Of a stretch of DNA of 9,890 nt, positions 9,066 to 9,890 are shown in pieces. Made by a program: the position numbers and the translations under genes. Position 1 is the stretch's first letter; each line of letters opens with the position of its first letter. Under the pieces are notes generated by a model, which was given only the letters and a program-made list of their open reading frames with translations, had not been told where the DNA came from and did not search any database. Source of the stretch: CAZTTG01 sp964615935 (GTDB lineage: Bacteria; Planctomycetota; UBA1135; GCA-002686595); contig CAZTTG010000151.1 in the NCBI GenBank assembly GCA_964615935.1, positions 1 through 9,890 on the forward strand, in the 5' to 3' direction.

Positions 9066-9890
9066 ATGGAGGCCGGCCTGTCCGAGTTCCTCGACGCCCT
9101 GCGGGTCGAGGCCGGGCTGGCCCGCGGCACGGTGGCGGGCTATCGCTCGGACCTCGGCCGCTTCCTGGTCTGGGCGGCGCGGCGCGGCTGCCGCGGGTGG
9201 GGGGACCTGGGGCCGGACCTGGTGGTCGACTATCTGGCGGCGCGCCGCCAGGAGGGGGCGGCGGAGGCCACCCGGGCGCGCAACCTGTCGGCCGTGCGGA
9301 TGCTGCTGGCCCACCTGGTGCGGGAGGGGGAGTTGGACCGCGATCCCGCCGCCCTGATCCCCTCCCCGGTCCTGCGCCGATCGCTGCCGCACGTCCTGAC
9401 GGTCGGGGACGTGGACCGCCTCCTGGCGGCTCCGGAGGGGGACGGGTGGAGGGACCAGCGGGATCGCGCGCTGCTGGAGGTGCTGTATGCCAGCGGGGCG
9501 CGGGTCAGCGAGGCGGTGGGCTTGAGGACCGATGGCCTCGAGCCCGCGCTGCGGGTTTTGCGCCTCACGGGGAAGGGGAACAAGATGCGCATCGTCCCGG
9601 TGGGCGAGCGGGCGCGGGAGGCATTGGAGCGCTGGCTCGCCGATGGTCGCCCCCGGCTGCCGGGCGCGATCCGCCGCCTGGAGGTCTTCCTCAGCCGCAC
9701 CGGGCGCCCCCTCGATCGGACGAACGCCTGGCGCAGGGTGGTGCGTGCGGCGCTACGGGCGGGTCTGCAGCACAGGATCACGCCGCATACGCTGAGGCAT
9801 TCGTTTGCCACGCATCTTCTTCAGGGGGGGGCCGATCTGCGGGCGGTCCAGGAGATGCTCGGGCATGCCTCGATCCAGACGACCGAGATC
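9066..9890 (+). CDS. xerD: Xer-type tyrosine recombinase (XerC/XerD), 3' end cut by window
   Basis: Xer recombinases resolve chromosome dimers at dif during division; two paralogues usually act together with FtsK. The visible 275 residues have the N-terminal SAM-like core-binding domain (about 4-90, LSEFLDALRVEAGL then TVAGYRSDL) and a catalytic domain with R146 in ASGARVSE, K170 in LTGKGNK, H241 and R244 in TPHTLRHSFATH, and H267 in LGHAS. The window stops after TTEI, one codon before the expected nucleophilic tyrosine of the TTxIYTH motif, so the gene is cut by the window edge, not broken. The ATG at 9066 gives the usual short Xer N-terminus; in-frame GTGs at 9033 and 9027 are alternatives, and none has a clear ribosome site. 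It diverges from the zinc-finger gene across about 200 bp, in which I see no convincing plus-strand promoter. XerD is favoured over XerC only by overall feel. Confidence 0.9.
   Translation, partial: MEAGLSEFLDALRVEAGLARGTVAGYRSDLGRFLVWAARRGCRGWGDLGPDLVVDYLAARRQEGAAEATRARNLSAVRMLLAHLVREGELDRDPAALIPSPVLRRSLPHVLTVGDVDRLLAAPEGDGWRDQRDRALLEVLYASGARVSEAVGLRTDGLEPALRVLRLTGKGNKMRIVPVGERAREALERWLADGRPRLPGAIRRLEVFLSRTGRPLDRTNAWRRVVRAALRAGLQHRITPHTLRHSFATHLLQGGADLRAVQEMLGHASIQTTEI

Noticed and set aside
8867..9130. N-terminal extension of the zinc-finger protein to an ATG at 9130
   Set aside because: It would be Pro/Arg/Ala-rich without motifs, would overlap the strong promoter and the start of the Xer gene, and the ATG at 8866 matches the family's length.
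9066..9890. Integrase of a phage, integron or genomic island
   Set aside because: The protein has compact Xer-like length and spacing, no tRNA or attachment-site repeat is visible, and the neighbours are housekeeping genes.

Overview
The window is a G+C-rich (about 70 % by eye) chromosomal segment of a Gram-negative (diderm) bacterium. It carries seven genes on the minus strand and one partial gene diverging on the plus strand. A Kdo transferase (waaA) implies lipid A/LPS. SecA ending in a zinc-binding SEC-C tail, class 1B-type PyrD, a short TraR/DksA zinc-finger protein beside lspA, and third codon positions that are nearly all G or C would suit a Planctomycetota-like or other deep-branching diderm lineage such as the former Deltaproteobacteria. 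The lineage is an impression from protein style, not a demonstrated assignment.

Layout in the direction of minus-strand transcription (right to left): a near-consensus sigma70-type promoter (8940-8967) drives a TraR/DksA zinc-finger gene (8498-8866). Then follow lspA (lipoprotein signal peptidase, overlapping or abutting it), pyrD (10 bp gap), a response-regulator-like protein with an unassigned N-terminal domain (61-70 bp region after pyrD), secA (151 bp gap with two hairpins), waaA (25 bp gap, strong Shine-Dalgarno) and metK (92 bp gap). The 201 bp beyond metK hold two tandem hairpins and no supportable gene. To the right, a Xer-type tyrosine recombinase (9066-9890) reads outward and is cut by the window end one codon before its expected catalytic tyrosine.

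Functionally this is a housekeeping block. SecA exports preproteins, LspA matures exported lipoproteins, WaaA builds the LPS inner core, PyrD makes pyrimidines, MetK makes S-adenosylmethionine, and the zinc-finger protein and the receiver protein are the two regulators. dksA-like, lspA and pyrD are tightly packed and probably cotranscribed, as are secA and waaA. Whether one transcript covers everything cannot be read from the sequence.

I found no defence system, mobile element, CRISPR array or biosynthetic cluster. The parts most worth a second look are the unassigned N-terminal domain of the receiver protein, a likely CTG start for lspA, the promoter with a palindromic spacer, and the hairpin-rich secA leader.
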